Notes: generated by a model from the letters alone, not told the origin. Shown: positions 28,041 to 37,150, numbered from the stretch's first letter. The stretch: DNA of 64,000 nucleotides from Acidimicrobiaceae bacterium (GCA_026713105.1 JAPOPC010000056.1:1-64000), one strand, 5' to 3'. Translations and numbers: made by a program.

Positions 28041-28307
28041 ATGAGCGCTTTGCTGGTCGAAGAATGGCAGGACAGGGCAGCGTGTCGAGGACCTCAGGCG
28101 GCGGTATTCTTCCCGCCGCCCCGCACGGAGCGGCGAGACGAGAAGGCTGAGCGCGAGGCACGGGCAAAGGCCATTTGCGGCCAGTGCTCGGTCGTCAGCG
28201 ACTGTCTCGATCATGCGCTGGACGTCGGCGAGGCGCATGGCATCTGGGGCGGACGCAACGAGATCGAGCGGCGCAACATGCTGGTCCTTCGCACCGAGGC
28301 CAGCTAA
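28041..28307 (+). CDS. WhiB-family iron-sulfur regulator (1 of 3)
   Basis: The 88-residue protein has the four cluster-binding cysteines C15, C46, C49 and C55, the turn motif GIWGG at 67-71, and a basic tail, all typical of Wbl proteins that bind [4Fe-4S] and the sigma factor. An Arg/Glu-rich stretch lies between the first and second cysteines. ATG at 28041 is preceded by GGGGG and by a good promoter at 27991. It converges on selB. Confidence 0.92.
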   Translation: MSALLVEEWQDRAACRGPQAAVFFPPPRTERRDEKAEREARAKAICGQCSVVSDCLDHALDVGEAHGIWGGRNEIERRNMLVLRTEAS

Positions 28308-28385
28308 CAGCCCCAACGCCAGTCCCGTACCCACCGTCTGTCGCCCCAGCGCGCCAGCGCGGGTTCAGCCATACCGTGACATCCC

Positions 28386-30122
28386 TCAGGGGCTGCGTCC
28401 ATCGGACACTGCGGGCAGCCTTGGTCCGGCGATGCGTAGATCTCCCCGCCGCCGCGTCACGCCCGTCCGGTCCAGGTGGCCCACCAGCGGCAGCGCGTAC
28501 TTCCGGGTGGTGCCGAGTTCCTCGCGAATCTCCGCGACGGTGACGCCCTCTGGCTGAGCACCGAGCAGGCCCGCGATCCGTACGGCTGCCGCCTCGACAG
28601 CGGAAGCCGCAAACCAGATCCCGTCTGCATGCACGAGATCGCCGCGAGCTTGCAGCGCCAGGAGCTCGCGCTGGGTGACGCCGCTCACCGCAGGCGGCGA
28701 GAAGGGCGACGCCGCCAGCTCGGCGATGACCGGATGGTCGGCGAGAACGTCGGCTGCGTCGGCGCGCCGAGCCCGGCCGGTTTCGATCACGACGCCGTCG
28801 AGCGTGTCCATCGCGAGCCGCTGCCGTTCGTCGAGCGCAGCTAGGTCGAGACCGAGCGGTCCGGCACGCTCGATCTGGTCACGAAGGTCGTCAACCAGCG
28901 CCTCGGCCAGTTCTGGCGGCGCCACCCAGTCGCCGAGCACCGGTTCGGGGCGTTCGCCGGTCAGCCGCTCGAGCTGGGCCGCTTCGACCCATCCGCGCTC
29001 GGCGATCATGCGTTCAAGGCGGGCGTCGGGCTTGGCGACCGAAGCCCGCAATTGCGGGTCGGGATCCAGCACGGAGCCGCCGCCGACGGTCTGCCCCCGG
29101 CCGAAGTCGCGCAGCACAAAGCGGTCTCCCATCACGAGCGGCAGCGCCACCGGCAGGTGCAGCCGGGCATAGCCGGTCTGGCCGGGAGCGATGCGCTCGG
29201 GCCCCAGCACCCGAAGCCGCACCGGCCATTCGCCCGATCCGAGGTACAGGGCGTAGGCGCCACGCCGAGTCACATCACTGCCGAGGGTGGCGAGCACCGT
29301 CAGGTCGACGTCGATGCTGCGGGTGTGGTGCCACTGGTCGCGCCGCACCAAAGCGATGCCGCGTCCCAGATCGTCGGCATCGACACCGGTGAGATTGAGC
29401 GCGACACGGTGACCCGGACCGATCCGCTCGACTGCCGCGCCTTGGGTCTGGATGGCACGCACCCGCGCCGCCCGGCCTCCTGGTGCAGTCACCAGCTCGT
29501 CGCTGGCCGCAACACTGCCGCCCGCGAGCGTGCCGGTCACGATCCGGCCCGCGCCGGTGGCAGCGAACGACCGGTCAATCCACAAGCGAGGCCGGTCATG
29601 GTCGGCGGCGGTGGGCGTGGCAGCGCACAGGTCGTCGAGCGCGCCCCGCAGTTCGTCCAGCCCAGTGCCGTCGATCGCATCGGTGGCGACGACCGGTGCA
29701 TGCGCGAGGAACGTGCCCTCGACATGCTCGGCGACGTCCAGCCGGGCTAGCTCGGCCAGTTCGTCATCGACGAGACCGATCTGGCTGAGCACCACCACGC
29801 CGTGGGAGATGCCCAGCAGATCCAGGATCGCCAGGTGTTCGGCCGACTGCGGCTTCCAGCCCTCCGGCGCTGCCACGACGAACAGGGAGGCGTCCACTGC
29901 TCCCACGCCGGCCAGCATGTTCTTCACGAAGCGGATGTGGCCGGGGACATCCACGAAGCTGACCTGACGGCCCGACGGCAAGGTGCAGAACGCGAAGCCG
30001 AGGTCGATGGTGAGCCCGCGCGCCTTCTCTTCTGCCAGCCGGTCGGGATCGGTGCCGGTGAGCGCACGCACCAGTGTCGACTTGCCGTGATCCACGTGCC
30101 CTGCGGTGCCAACAATGTGCAC
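28386..30122 (-). CDS. selB: Selenocysteine-specific elongation factor SelB
   Basis: Delivers selenocysteyl-tRNA to UGA codons marked by a SECIS hairpin. The ~578-residue protein has the GTPase G1 GHVDHGKST at about 8-16, the switch region EKARGLTIDLGFAF and G3 DVPGH. The G4 position reads LSQIGLVD instead of the usual T/N-K-x-D. Domains II and III follow, then winged helices at the C-terminus (GVTVAEIREELGTTRKYALP and on) that bind SECIS. The GTG start at 30122 lies 38 bases after the selA stop. Together with selA and the UCA tRNA it shows that this organism can insert selenocysteine. Confidence 0.92.
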   Translation of the reverse strand: MHIVGTAGHVDHGKSTLVRALTGTDPDRLAEEKARGLTIDLGFAFCTLPSGRQVSFVDVPGHIRFVKNMLAGVGAVDASLFVVAAPEGWKPQSAEHLAILDLLGISHGVVVLSQIGLVDDELAELARLDVAEHVEGTFLAHAPVVATDAIDGTGLDELRGALDDLCAATPTAADHDRPRLWIDRSFAATGAGRIVTGTLAGGSVAASDELVTAPGGRAARVRAIQTQGAAVERIGPGHRVALNLTGVDADDLGRGIALVRRDQWHHTRSIDVDLTVLATLGSDVTRRGAYALYLGSGEWPVRLRVLGPERIAPGQTGYARLHLPVALPLVMGDRFVLRDFGRGQTVGGGSVLDPDPQLRASVAKPDARLERMIAERGWVEAAQLERLTGERPEPVLGDWVAPPELAEALVDDLRDQIERAGPLGLDLAALDERQRLAMDTLDGVVIETGRARRADAADVLADHPVIAELAASPFSPPAVSGVTQRELLALQARGDLVHADGIWFAASAVEAAAVRIAGLLGAQPEGVTVAEIREELGTTRKYALPLVGHLDRTGVTRRRGDLRIAGPRLPAVSDGRSP

Positions 30123-30160
30123 GCCGCCAGCATGCCCTGCGCGGAGTGCAGCGATGTGGC

Positions 30161-31444
30161 CTACTCGCTCAGCGCGTGGCGGACGGCCGCGGTTACCACG
30201 GCATCGTCGGCGGGGTCGACGGTGCGCAGGTCGATCACGGTGGTCTGCTCGTTGACCCGGGCAACAACCGGCGGGTCGTTCGCCCGCAGTGCCGCTGCGT
30301 AGTCGCCGTCGAGCTCGACACCGGCAGAGGGGATCTCCTGGCCGGGCAACGACCCGGCGCCGGCCAGAGCGCTCGTGCGCGCCGGCCGACCGACACCGAG
30401 CGCCGCGGCGCGCTCGTCCAGCTCGTCGACGGGCACCTGGGCCATCCGCCAAAAGGGGATCGCATCGGCATCGCGCCGCAGGTAGGCCAGCGCCACCGAC
30501 TGCAACGCATCCAGCACCAGCGACCCGGGTCGGAAGGCCCGCATCAGCGGGTGAGCAGCACAGAGGGAGATCAAGTCGGCCCGACCGCAGATGATCCCGG
30601 CCTGAGGTCCGCCCATCAGCTTGTCGCCGGAGAAGGTCACCAGCGCAGCACCCGCAGCGAGGGTCTGGCGGGCACCCGGCTCGCCGGCCAGCCAGTCCGG
30701 CCGCGCCCCCAACCACGCGCACCGCTCGTCGAGCAGGCCCGATCCCAGATCTGACACCACCGGCGGCCCGATCTTGGCAAGGTCGGCCACAGCAGCTTCC
30801 TCGGTAAAGCCGGTGATGCGGTAGTTGGACGGATGCACTTTCAGCAGCAGCGCGATGTCGTCACGCTTGGTGGCGGCTCGGTAGTCGCCAGCCCGGGTGC
30901 GGTTGGTGGTGCCCACCTCCACAAGCCGCGCGCCCGACTGCTCCATTACCTCAGGAACCCGGAAACCGCCCCCGATCTCCACGAGTTCGCCCCGAGACAC
31001 GGCCACCCCGCGGTCACGAGCCAGCGCCGCCAGCACCAGCGTCACCGCAGCAGCGCAGTTGTTGACGACCAGGGCCGCTTCAGCACCGGTAAGCGTCGCC
31101 AGCAGCAACGAGGCATGCGAAGTGCGCGACCCCCGCCGCCCCGACCCCAAGTCGAATTCCAGATTGCTGAACCGCACCGGACCGTCGGTGCCGGCTTCCA
31201 GCCCCAGCGGAGCCCGACTGTAATGACGGCCGAGCGGAGCTCGACCCAGATTCGTGTGCAGCAGTACGCCCGTGGCGTTGACAGCCGGCCCCAGCAAGTT
31301 CCGCCGCAGCCGGTGCGCCTCATCGGCCGCCGAGTCGGGATCCCCAGCCGCAATAGCCGCCCGGGCAGCAATGACCAGCAAAGGATGCGGCAAACCAACG
31401 TCCGCGATCCGAAGCGCCAGATCGTTCACCGACGGCGGCCTCAT
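30161..31444 (-). CDS. selA: L-seryl-tRNA(Sec) selenium transferase SelA
   Basis: The PLP enzyme converts seryl-tRNA(Sec) to selenocysteyl-tRNA using selenophosphate. The 427-residue protein has NATGVLLHTNLGRAPL near residue 60, VVNNCAAAVTLVL, KVHPSNYRITGF, and FSGDKLMGGPQAG, whose lysine should bind PLP. ATG at 31444 gives a normal N-terminus. selB follows, forming a selAB operon. No selD (selenophosphate synthetase) is in the window. The region upstream is repeat family 2 rather than coding. Confidence 0.95.
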   Translation of the reverse strand: MRPPSVNDLALRIADVGLPHPLLVIAARAAIAAGDPDSAADEAHRLRRNLLGPAVNATGVLLHTNLGRAPLGRHYSRAPLGLEAGTDGPVRFSNLEFDLGSGRRGSRTSHASLLLATLTGAEAALVVNNCAAAVTLVLAALARDRGVAVSRGELVEIGGGFRVPEVMEQSGARLVEVGTTNRTRAGDYRAATKRDDIALLLKVHPSNYRITGFTEEAAVADLAKIGPPVVSDLGSGLLDERCAWLGARPDWLAGEPGARQTLAAGAALVTFSGDKLMGGPQAGIICGRADLISLCAAHPLMRAFRPGSLVLDALQSVALAYLRRDADAIPFWRMAQVPVDELDERAAALGVGRPARTSALAGAGSLPGQEIPSAGVELDGDYAAALRANDPPVVARVNEQTTVIDLRTVDPADDAVVTAAVRHALSE

Positions 31445-31474
31445 CGCCCGGACACTACCGCCACCCCGCGAACC

Positions 31475-31543
31475 CCTAGCAGGAAGGCACAGAAGACCGA
31501 GGAGTGCGGTGGCGTCGCCGACTGGGCGTATTTCGCAGCGCCA
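31475..31543. repeat. Hairpin repeat family 2, half copy
   Basis: About 69 bases nearly identical to 31565-31633, so the two form a direct repeat 91 bases apart. It holds the left arm and the block TATTTCGCAGCGCCA but not the right arm. It lies in the 339-base gap between selA and the Nudix gene (31445-31783), which otherwise shows no gene. Confidence 0.75.
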
Positions 31544-31593
31544 AGACAATCGCCACCGCGCCAGCCCCTAGCAGGAAGGCGCAGAAGACCGAG

Positions 31594-31698
31594 GAGTGCG
31601 GTGGCGTCGCCGACTGGGCGTATTTCGCAGCGCCAGAGCGACGGCACTCGCAACGGGCGGCGCTGCGCTGTCGCCCAGGCGGTGATGCCACCGCACTC
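31594..31698. repeat. Hairpin repeat family 2, full copy
   Basis: The left arm GAGTGCGGTGGC (then GTCGCCGACTGGGCG) pairs with the right arm GCCACCGCACTC at 31687-31698 and the bases before it. An inner perfect stem CGCAGCGCC/GGCGCTGCG lies inside. The same core occurs at 32742 and 37363. Confidence 0.8.
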
Positions 31699-31783
31699 CG
31701 GGCGCGACTAAGGGCGCGACCACGGGCGCAGCCAAAGTGCCCCAAGTAGCGTCGCCAAGGCGTGTCCGACGACAGGAGCCGAC

Positions 31784-32632
31784 GTGACAGATTCCGCCAT
31801 GACGGCTGACATTCCGATGCGCCTGGCAGCCACCGTGATGCTGGTCCGAGACGGCGCCGACGGCCTCGAGGTGTTCATGCTGCGCCGCAACCCACGCAGC
31901 GAATTCGTCCCCGGCCAGTTCGTCTTCCCCGGCGGTGCCGTCGACGCGGAGGACCGAGACGACCCGGGCTTGGAGGCAGTCTGCTTCGGACTCGACGATG
32001 CAACCGCCTCCGCATTGATCGGCGTCGATCATGGAGGTCTCGCGTTCTGGGTGGCCGCAGTCCGGGAGTGCTTCGAGGAAGCGGGTGTCCTGCTGGCCCG
32101 CAACGGCAACGATCACGTCTCCTTCGATGACCTCGGAACGGCATCGCGATTCGAGGCGCTGCGCCGGCAAGTCCACAGCGGCGAACTGCGGCTGGCGCAG
32201 ATGTGCGAAGACGAGGGCCTCGTGCTCGAGCTGGACGAACTGCGCTTCGTGAGCCATTGGATCACGCCGGTCGGCCCGACACGCCGCTTCGACACCTGTT
32301 TCTTCATCGCCCATGCGCCCGACGGCCAAGAGCCGCTGCACGACGGCAGCGAGACGGTCGAGAGCACCTGGATTCGCCCGGCCGATGCGTTCGCCCAGCA
32401 CGCCGAGGGCAAGTTCATGATGATCTTCCCCACCCTCAAGAACCTCGAGCCGCTGCTCGAAGTCGACACCGTCGCCGACCTCATGACCTGGGCCGACCGC
32501 CTAGAGGACATCCCAGCCATACTCCCAGCAATAGCGATCAGCCCCGACGGAGAGGCCGTGACGCTCATGCCCGGCGACAACGGCTTCGAAGAGGCAATAG
32601 CAAACCCCCCACCCTCAGGCAGCCTCCAGTAG
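31784..32632 (+). CDS. Nudix hydrolase
   Basis: The 282-residue protein hydrolyses a nucleoside-diphosphate-linked compound. The Nudix box is split over a long insert: GGAVDAEDR near residue 47, then after ~40 residues AVRECFEEAGVLL with the R-E-x-x-E-E metal-binding helix. Such an insert is known in the NUDT19/CoA-type and other large Nudix proteins. AGGAG lies just before the GTG at 31784. The C-terminal region is helical and the substrate is unknown. Family 2 repeats flank the gene on both sides. Confidence 0.85.
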   Translation: MTDSAMTADIPMRLAATVMLVRDGADGLEVFMLRRNPRSEFVPGQFVFPGGAVDAEDRDDPGLEAVCFGLDDATASALIGVDHGGLAFWVAAVRECFEEAGVLLARNGNDHVSFDDLGTASRFEALRRQVHSGELRLAQMCEDEGLVLELDELRFVSHWITPVGPTRRFDTCFFIAHAPDGQEPLHDGSETVESTWIRPADAFAQHAEGKFMMIFPTLKNLEPLLEVDTVADLMTWADRLEDIPAILPAIAISPDGEAVTLMPGDNGFEEAIANPPPSGSLQ

Positions 32633-32741
32633 CAAAAGCACAACAAGCCAAGGACCACGCCGCCACCGACCGGGTGTATTGCGCACCGCCAAGACTCGGT
32701 GTCCCCGGCCACGCGCTGGCAGGAAGCCACAGAAGGCCAAG

Positions 32742-32846
32742 GAGTGCGGTGGCGTCGCCGACTGGGCGTATTTCGCAGCGCCAAAACGACGGCAAGCGTT
32801 ACGGGCGGCGCTGCGCTGTCGCCCAGGCGGTGATGCCACCGCACTC
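32742..32846. repeat. Hairpin repeat family 2, full copy
   Basis: Nearly identical to the copy at 31594, with the same arms and inner stem. A degenerate half copy precedes it at about 32666-32705, repeating the half-plus-full arrangement seen at 31475-31698. It fills the gap between the convergent Nudix and mrp genes. Confidence 0.8.
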
Positions 32847-32871
32847 CGGGCGCGCGTTACCAAGGAGAGCG

Positions 32872-34062
32872 CTATCGACGACCAACAAACGTCACAGGAA
32901 CAGGCCCATCCATCCGAGCAGTACAAGTCCCCATATCCACAGGCGGGCAGAACTCAGAAACCAGCAGCTCGGTGATCCGCTCGAACACCACAGCAGCAGC
33001 CCCACCTGCTCCACCACCAGTAACCGGCTCGCCAGCATCACCACCAGCAGACACCGCAGGTTCCAGCGGGACCGAGCCCAGCAGCGGCACACCGAGGTTG
33101 GTGGCCAAACGCTCCCCGCCGCCCTCGCCGAAGAACGACCAGCGCTGCCCGTCGGGCGCCTCGAATGGACCCATGTTCTCCACGACGCCCACGATCGGCA
33201 TATGGCTGCGGCGCGCCATGTCAGCCACGCGCACCGCCACCTTCTGGGCGCTGAGCGCCGGGGTGGTCACCACCAGCATCTCGGCCTGGGGCAGCAGCCG
33301 GGCGAGCGCCATCTGCACGTCGCCGGTGCCGGGGGGCATGTCGATGAGCAGGTAGTCCATCTCGCCCCAGTCCACGTCGTGCAGGAACTGCTCGACGGCC
33401 TTGGCGAGCATGAGTCCCCGCCACATCAGGGCGGTTTCCTCGGTCTCCACCAGCAGTCCGGTCGACACGACCTTCAGCAGGCCGTCGCCGGCAGCGAGCT
33501 CGTCGGGCACGATCTTGCCCCGCTCCTCGCCCTCGCCGGGAGGCCGGGCGCCGAGGCGACCTTCCAAGCCGAGCATCCGGGGAATGCTGAATCCCCAGAT
33601 GTCTGCGTCCAGCACGCCCACGACGAAGCCGCGCGCGGCCAGCGCTGTCGCCAGATTCACGGTCACCGACGATTTGCCCACGCCGCCCTTGCCTGAGGCC
33701 ACTGCCAGCACGCGGGTGCTGGCGTGGACCTGCGTCGGCGCAGCGTTGTCGCGCGCGGTGCGGCGGGCACGCTCCATCACCCGGGCCTTCTCTGCAGCGT
33801 TCAGCTCGTCCCAGTGCAGCCGCACCTGCTCGATGCCTGCCAGACCGGCGACCCGCGTCTCGCAGTCGCGCTTGATGGTGGCGCGCAGCGGGCAGCCGGC
33901 GGTGGTCAAGGCCACGGTCACGTGCCCGGTGGTGCCTTCGCGGTAGGCGTTGCGCACCATGCCCAAATCGACGATGTTGTCGCCCAGTTCAGGGTCCATG
34001 ACGCCGCGCAGGATCGAGATCATCGCCTCGTCATTGGCGGGGGCATCGGTGGACGCGCTCAC
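32872..34062 (-). CDS. mrp: Mrp/ApbC-type Fe-S cluster carrier ATPase
   Basis: The 396-residue protein has an N-terminal MIP18-like domain (about 1-95, ILRGVMDPELGDNIVDLGMV) joined to a P-loop ATPase of the MinD/Mrp class (AVASGKGGVGKSS near 118, DADIWGFSIP, LIDMPPGTGD). It probably loads Fe-S clusters onto target proteins. The CxxC usually seen near the ENM motif is absent (ENMGPFEAPDGQRW), as in some actinobacterial Mrp. A ~35-residue C-terminal tail follows a Gly/Ala stretch. It is divergent from the IscA-type carrier gene, 175 bases away. Confidence 0.9.
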   Translation of the reverse strand: MSASTDAPANDEAMISILRGVMDPELGDNIVDLGMVRNAYREGTTGHVTVALTTAGCPLRATIKRDCETRVAGLAGIEQVRLHWDELNAAEKARVMERARRTARDNAAPTQVHASTRVLAVASGKGGVGKSSVTVNLATALAARGFVVGVLDADIWGFSIPRMLGLEGRLGARPPGEGEERGKIVPDELAAGDGLLKVVSTGLLVETEETALMWRGLMLAKAVEQFLHDVDWGEMDYLLIDMPPGTGDVQMALARLLPQAEMLVVTTPALSAQKVAVRVADMARRSHMPIVGVVENMGPFEAPDGQRWSFFGEGGGERLATNLGVPLLGSVPLEPAVSAGGDAGEPVTGGGAGGAAAVVFERITELLVSEFCPPVDMGTCTARMDGPVPVTFVGRR

Positions 34063-34237
34063 GGGGCGCAGGGTAATGGCGTCGTGCGCAGGCCCACCGG
34101 TCGGGAGCTGCGCCAGCCCGGGTGCGGCGGTCAGCGGGCAGCACACTTTGCTGAGCCGACCTGTGCAATCGCGTGTTGTGGCACTAGCATCGGTCACGGA
34201 ACATTCGCCCACTGGGACTGATTCGGGAGTCGCTGTT

Positions 34238-34573
34238 GTGATCACCCTCACCGATACCGCCGCTGACAAGGTCCACGAGCTCATCGCCGAGGAGTTGTCC
34301 GAGGCTGGAGGCGAGCAGGAACTGGCACTGCGGGTCGCAGTGCGCCCGGGTGGCTGCTCGGGCTTCAGCTACGAGATGTTCTTCGATTCCGAAGTGGCCA
34401 ACGACGACATGTCGAAGGCCTACGGCGACATCAAGGTCGTGTCAGATCCGATGAGCGCCCAGTTGCTCGAAGGCGCCACGCTCGACTTCACCGACGGCTT
34501 GATGGGATCAGGCTTCGCCATCGACAATCCCAACGCGCAGCGCACCTGCGGCTGCGGCAACTCGTTCAGCTGA
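34238..34573 (+). CDS. HesB/IscA-family iron-sulfur carrier (ErpA-like)
   Basis: The 111-residue A-type carrier has the three conserved cysteines, one in VRPGGCSGFSYEM (about residue 43) and two in RTCGCGNSF near the C-terminus. The GTG start at 34238 is supported by GGGAG eight bases upstream. It probably passes [2Fe-2S] or [4Fe-4S] clusters to apo-proteins. The next gene, 59 bases downstream, encodes an eight-cysteine Fe-S protein, a plausible client. Confidence 0.93.
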   Translation: MITLTDTAADKVHELIAEELSEAGGEQELALRVAVRPGGCSGFSYEMFFDSEVANDDMSKAYGDIKVVSDPMSAQLLEGATLDFTDGLMGSGFAIDNPNAQRTCGCGNSFS

Positions 34574-34632
34574 GCCGCACTGGTCCCGACCTCAGCCTGA
34601 GCCCGCCGCTTGGCGCGGGCTCGGCTGGCGAC

Positions 34633-36303
34633 TTGCAGGCCTCCACTCTCCGTTTTGACGTCGACGGCCGCGCCGTCGAGGTGCCCGAAGACGGCGACAC
34701 CCTGCTCGGCGTGCTGCGCGACCGCGTCGGCATCGAAGCGGTGCTCGACGGCTGCAGCCCCCAAGGGCAGTGCGGCTGCTGCACGGTGCTGGTCGACGAC
34801 GAGCCCCGCGTGGCCTGCGTCACACCGGCAAGACGGGTAGCGGGCCGCCGGATCACCACCGCCGCCGGATTGAGCCCCGACGAGCAACAACGCTGGTCCG
34901 AGGCCTTTCTGGCATGCGGCGCCACCCAGTGCGGTTTCTGCACGCCGGGAATTGTCTGCCGCTTCGTCGGCCACGAGCGCCGTGGAGCCGACTTGTCAGA
35001 CCGAACCACGGTCGACAGAGCACTCGCGGCACACCTCTGCCGCTGCACCGGTTGGCAGACGATCCGCGAAGCGGCCGCCCACACCGCAGCGGCACTCACC
35101 GCACGAGCGAGCGACCCACCCGAGCGTCACCGCGCCACCGCTGCCCCGGCAACGGTGTCGTCCGCCGAAGTCCCCGAGCGCGACCCCGAAGCGGCAGCAC
35201 GCCGCGCCAGCATCGAGACCGGCGGACCCCAACAGTCAGTGCCCGCAAGTGTGCTCGGCGACATCGATTTCGGAGCCGACGGCGCACCCAACGGCACGCT
35301 CACCGCCGTCGCCGGCCCAGCCGGCGAATGGCACGCCGCCGAAACCTTGGCCCAAGCCCGCCAACAAGCCGGCAAGGTGCAAGGCCGCCGCACCACGCTC
35401 GAGCCGGCCCCGCCGATCGACATCCCCGAGCCACCGCCGGGCACCCAGTGGGATGTTCGCCTGGCCACATGCTGGACCGAACCCGGCTACCTCGAAACCG
35501 ACGCCGCCTGGTGCGTACCCGACGGCGAGCCGTCGGACCCGTTGGCCAACGGAGGAGCGTTCGGCGGCAAGGCTGAGTCACCGGTCCGCGACGAAGCGAG
35601 ACATCTGGCCGAAGAGCTCGGCCAACCAGTCCGTGTGCTGTGGTCACGAGAAGACGCCGTAAGGCGAGGCCCCAAACGCCCCCCGCTGGCCGCAGGCCTG
35701 CACGCCGATGGCACCGGCATCATCCGCATCGCCCGAACCCCAGGAGCAGCAGAAGTGCTGCAAGCAGTACTGCCCAACGCTGACATAGTCGAAGTCGACC
35801 TACCCGGCCCGCCCACATCTACCGCCCTACGCGCCGCACCCTGGGCAGAAGCCCAGATGCTCGCCGCCGCGCTCAACCGCCGCCAAGCCGCCGACCCGCT
35901 CGTCGAATCCACCGCCACAGTCGACGTCACCTCACCCGACGGCGCCGCGGCCCGCGCCACCGTCAGCCCGGACGGCATCAAGGTGCACATCGACGCGGGC
36001 GACCCACTCGACGAGGTAACGCTGCGCAGCTACGTCATCGGCGCCAGCCATATGGCCTGGAGCTGGGTCACATCGGAATCCCTGTCGGTCGACGCCGAAG
36101 GCGAGATACAAGACCTGACGATCCGCAGCTTCGGCATAGCCCGCTCCGCCGAAACCCCCCACATAGAAGTCGAGATCGAACCCTCCCAACACCCACCAGT
36201 CCAAGCCGGAGAAGCAGTCTTCGCAGCAGTAGCAGCAGCCACCTGGCTCAGCCAAGGCACTCCACCCCAACTCCCCACTGGGGGAAGCCGGTCATCGCGC
36301 TAG
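34633..36303 (+). CDS. [2Fe-2S] domain fused to a shortened xanthine-dehydrogenase-type molybdenum domain
   Basis: The 556-residue protein begins at a TTG. Residues 1-150 are a complete CoxS/XdhC-like small subunit: plant-type cluster C41, C47, C50, C62 and second cluster C100, C103, C136, C138. After an Ala/Pro-rich linker, residues ~270-540 carry pieces of the Mo-binding large subunit: GGAFGGK ending at 313 followed by RDEARHLAEELGQPVRVLWS, and a C-terminal part with VHIDAGDPLDE, LTIRSFGIAR and PPVQAGEAVFAA. A full Mo subunit is about 700-800 residues, so half is missing. The Fe-S-first fusion order recalls selenium-dependent xanthine dehydrogenases. It may be a reduced enzyme or a decayed one; the frame is intact. 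Confidence 0.75.
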   Translation: MQASTLRFDVDGRAVEVPEDGDTLLGVLRDRVGIEAVLDGCSPQGQCGCCTVLVDDEPRVACVTPARRVAGRRITTAAGLSPDEQQRWSEAFLACGATQCGFCTPGIVCRFVGHERRGADLSDRTTVDRALAAHLCRCTGWQTIREAAAHTAAALTARASDPPERHRATAAPATVSSAEVPERDPEAAARRASIETGGPQQSVPASVLGDIDFGADGAPNGTLTAVAGPAGEWHAAETLAQARQQAGKVQGRRTTLEPAPPIDIPEPPPGTQWDVRLATCWTEPGYLETDAAWCVPDGEPSDPLANGGAFGGKAESPVRDEARHLAEELGQPVRVLWSREDAVRRGPKRPPLAAGLHADGTGIIRIARTPGAAEVLQAVLPNADIVEVDLPGPPTSTALRAAPWAEAQMLAAALNRRQAADPLVESTATVDVTSPDGAAARATVSPDGIKVHIDAGDPLDEVTLRSYVIGASHMAWSWVTSESLSVDAEGEIQDLTIRSFGIARSAETPHIEVEIEPSQHPPVQAGEAVFAAVAAATWLSQGTPPQLPTGGSRSSR

Positions 36304-36315
36304 CGTCACCGAGCG

Positions 36316-36777
36316 ATGGCTGAACCAGCAATTGACAAGCTGCGGCGCCTTGTAGCCGCAGAAGACGGACTGTGCAGCTTTGTCTGCCTCGACAGCAGCG
36401 GAAGCCCGCACGTGTCGATCATCAACGCGGGGGTGATGGACAATCCCGTGACCGGCGAGACCAGCGTGGCATGCGTCGTGCGAGCCAATGTCCGCAAGGC
36501 ACGCCTGCTCCGTGACGACCCGCGTGCGGCAATCGCGTTCCGCCACCGCTGGGACTGGGTCGCCGTCCACGGCAACGCCCAGCTCATCGGCCTCGACGAT
36601 CCCGCGGACGGTTTCGACAACGACAACCTGCCCGAGCTGCTTCGCGAGGTGTTCCGCTCGGCCGGCGGCGCCCACGAAGACTGGGACGAGTACGACCGGG
36701 TGATGGCCCGCCAGCGGCGCCTCGCGATCTTCATCACACTCGACCACATCACGTCCAACGCCGGCAGCATCAGCTGA
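36316..36777 (+). CDS. PPOX-class (pyridoxamine oxidase-like) flavin/F420-binding protein
   Basis: The 153-residue split-barrel protein of the pyridoxamine 5'-phosphate oxidase superfamily includes the strand pair GLCSFVCLDSSGSPHVSIIN, the cofactor-binding segment VRANVRKARLLRDDPRAAIA, and DWVAVHGNAQLI. This pattern is that of the F420/FMN-dependent reductases and heme-oxygenase-like members common in actinobacteria. It starts 13 bases after the Fe-S/Mo fusion, and RidA follows 26 bases on, so the three may be one operon. Cofactor and substrate are not determined. Confidence 0.8.
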   Translation: MAEPAIDKLRRLVAAEDGLCSFVCLDSSGSPHVSIINAGVMDNPVTGETSVACVVRANVRKARLLRDDPRAAIAFRHRWDWVAVHGNAQLIGLDDPADGFDNDNLPELLREVFRSAGGAHEDWDEYDRVMARQRRLAIFITLDHITSNAGSIS

Positions 36778-36802
36778 GCCCCCAAGCGCAGGAGAGCACC
36801 CC

Positions 36803-37150
36803 ATGGCTGCACCCGTCGCCCACTATTCGAAGTGGTACCGAGCCGGCGATTTCGTGTTCGTCTCGGGCCAGATCGGCCTCGCAGACGGCGCGCTCGTCGA
36901 AGGCGTCGAAGCGCAGGCCCGAGCGGTGCTCGCCAACGTCGTAGAAGCCCTGGAAGAAGCCGGAGGCACGCTCGACGACGTCGTCAAGTGTCTGGTCTTC
37001 ATGACCGACATCTCCAACTTCTCGCTGATCAACTCGATCTACGCAGAAGCCTTCGGCAACCACCGCCCAGCCAGAAGCGCGATCGGCGTGGCTGCCCTCC
37101 CCCTGGGCGCCGAAGTAGAGATAGAAGCCATCGCCCACCTCCCCGAGTAG
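36803..37150 (+). CDS. RidA family (YjgF/UK114) enamine/imine deaminase
   Basis: The 115-residue RidA protein hydrolyses reactive enamines/imines such as 2-aminoacrylate. It shows YRAGDFVFVSGQIGL near the N-terminus, the segment DDVVKCLVFMTDISNF, and PARSAIGVAALPLGAEVEIE with the catalytic Arg. AGGAG lies 9 bases before the ATG. It probably shares a transcript with the PPOX gene. Confidence 0.93.
   Translation: MAAPVAHYSKWYRAGDFVFVSGQIGLADGALVEGVEAQARAVLANVVEALEEAGGTLDDVVKCLVFMTDISNFSLINSIYAEAFGNHRPARSAIGVAALPLGAEVEIEAIAHLPE

Noticed and set aside
31445-31549. Extra N-terminal segment of SelA
   Set aside because: It is read from hairpin repeat family 2, and the ATG at 31444 gives the normal SelA start.
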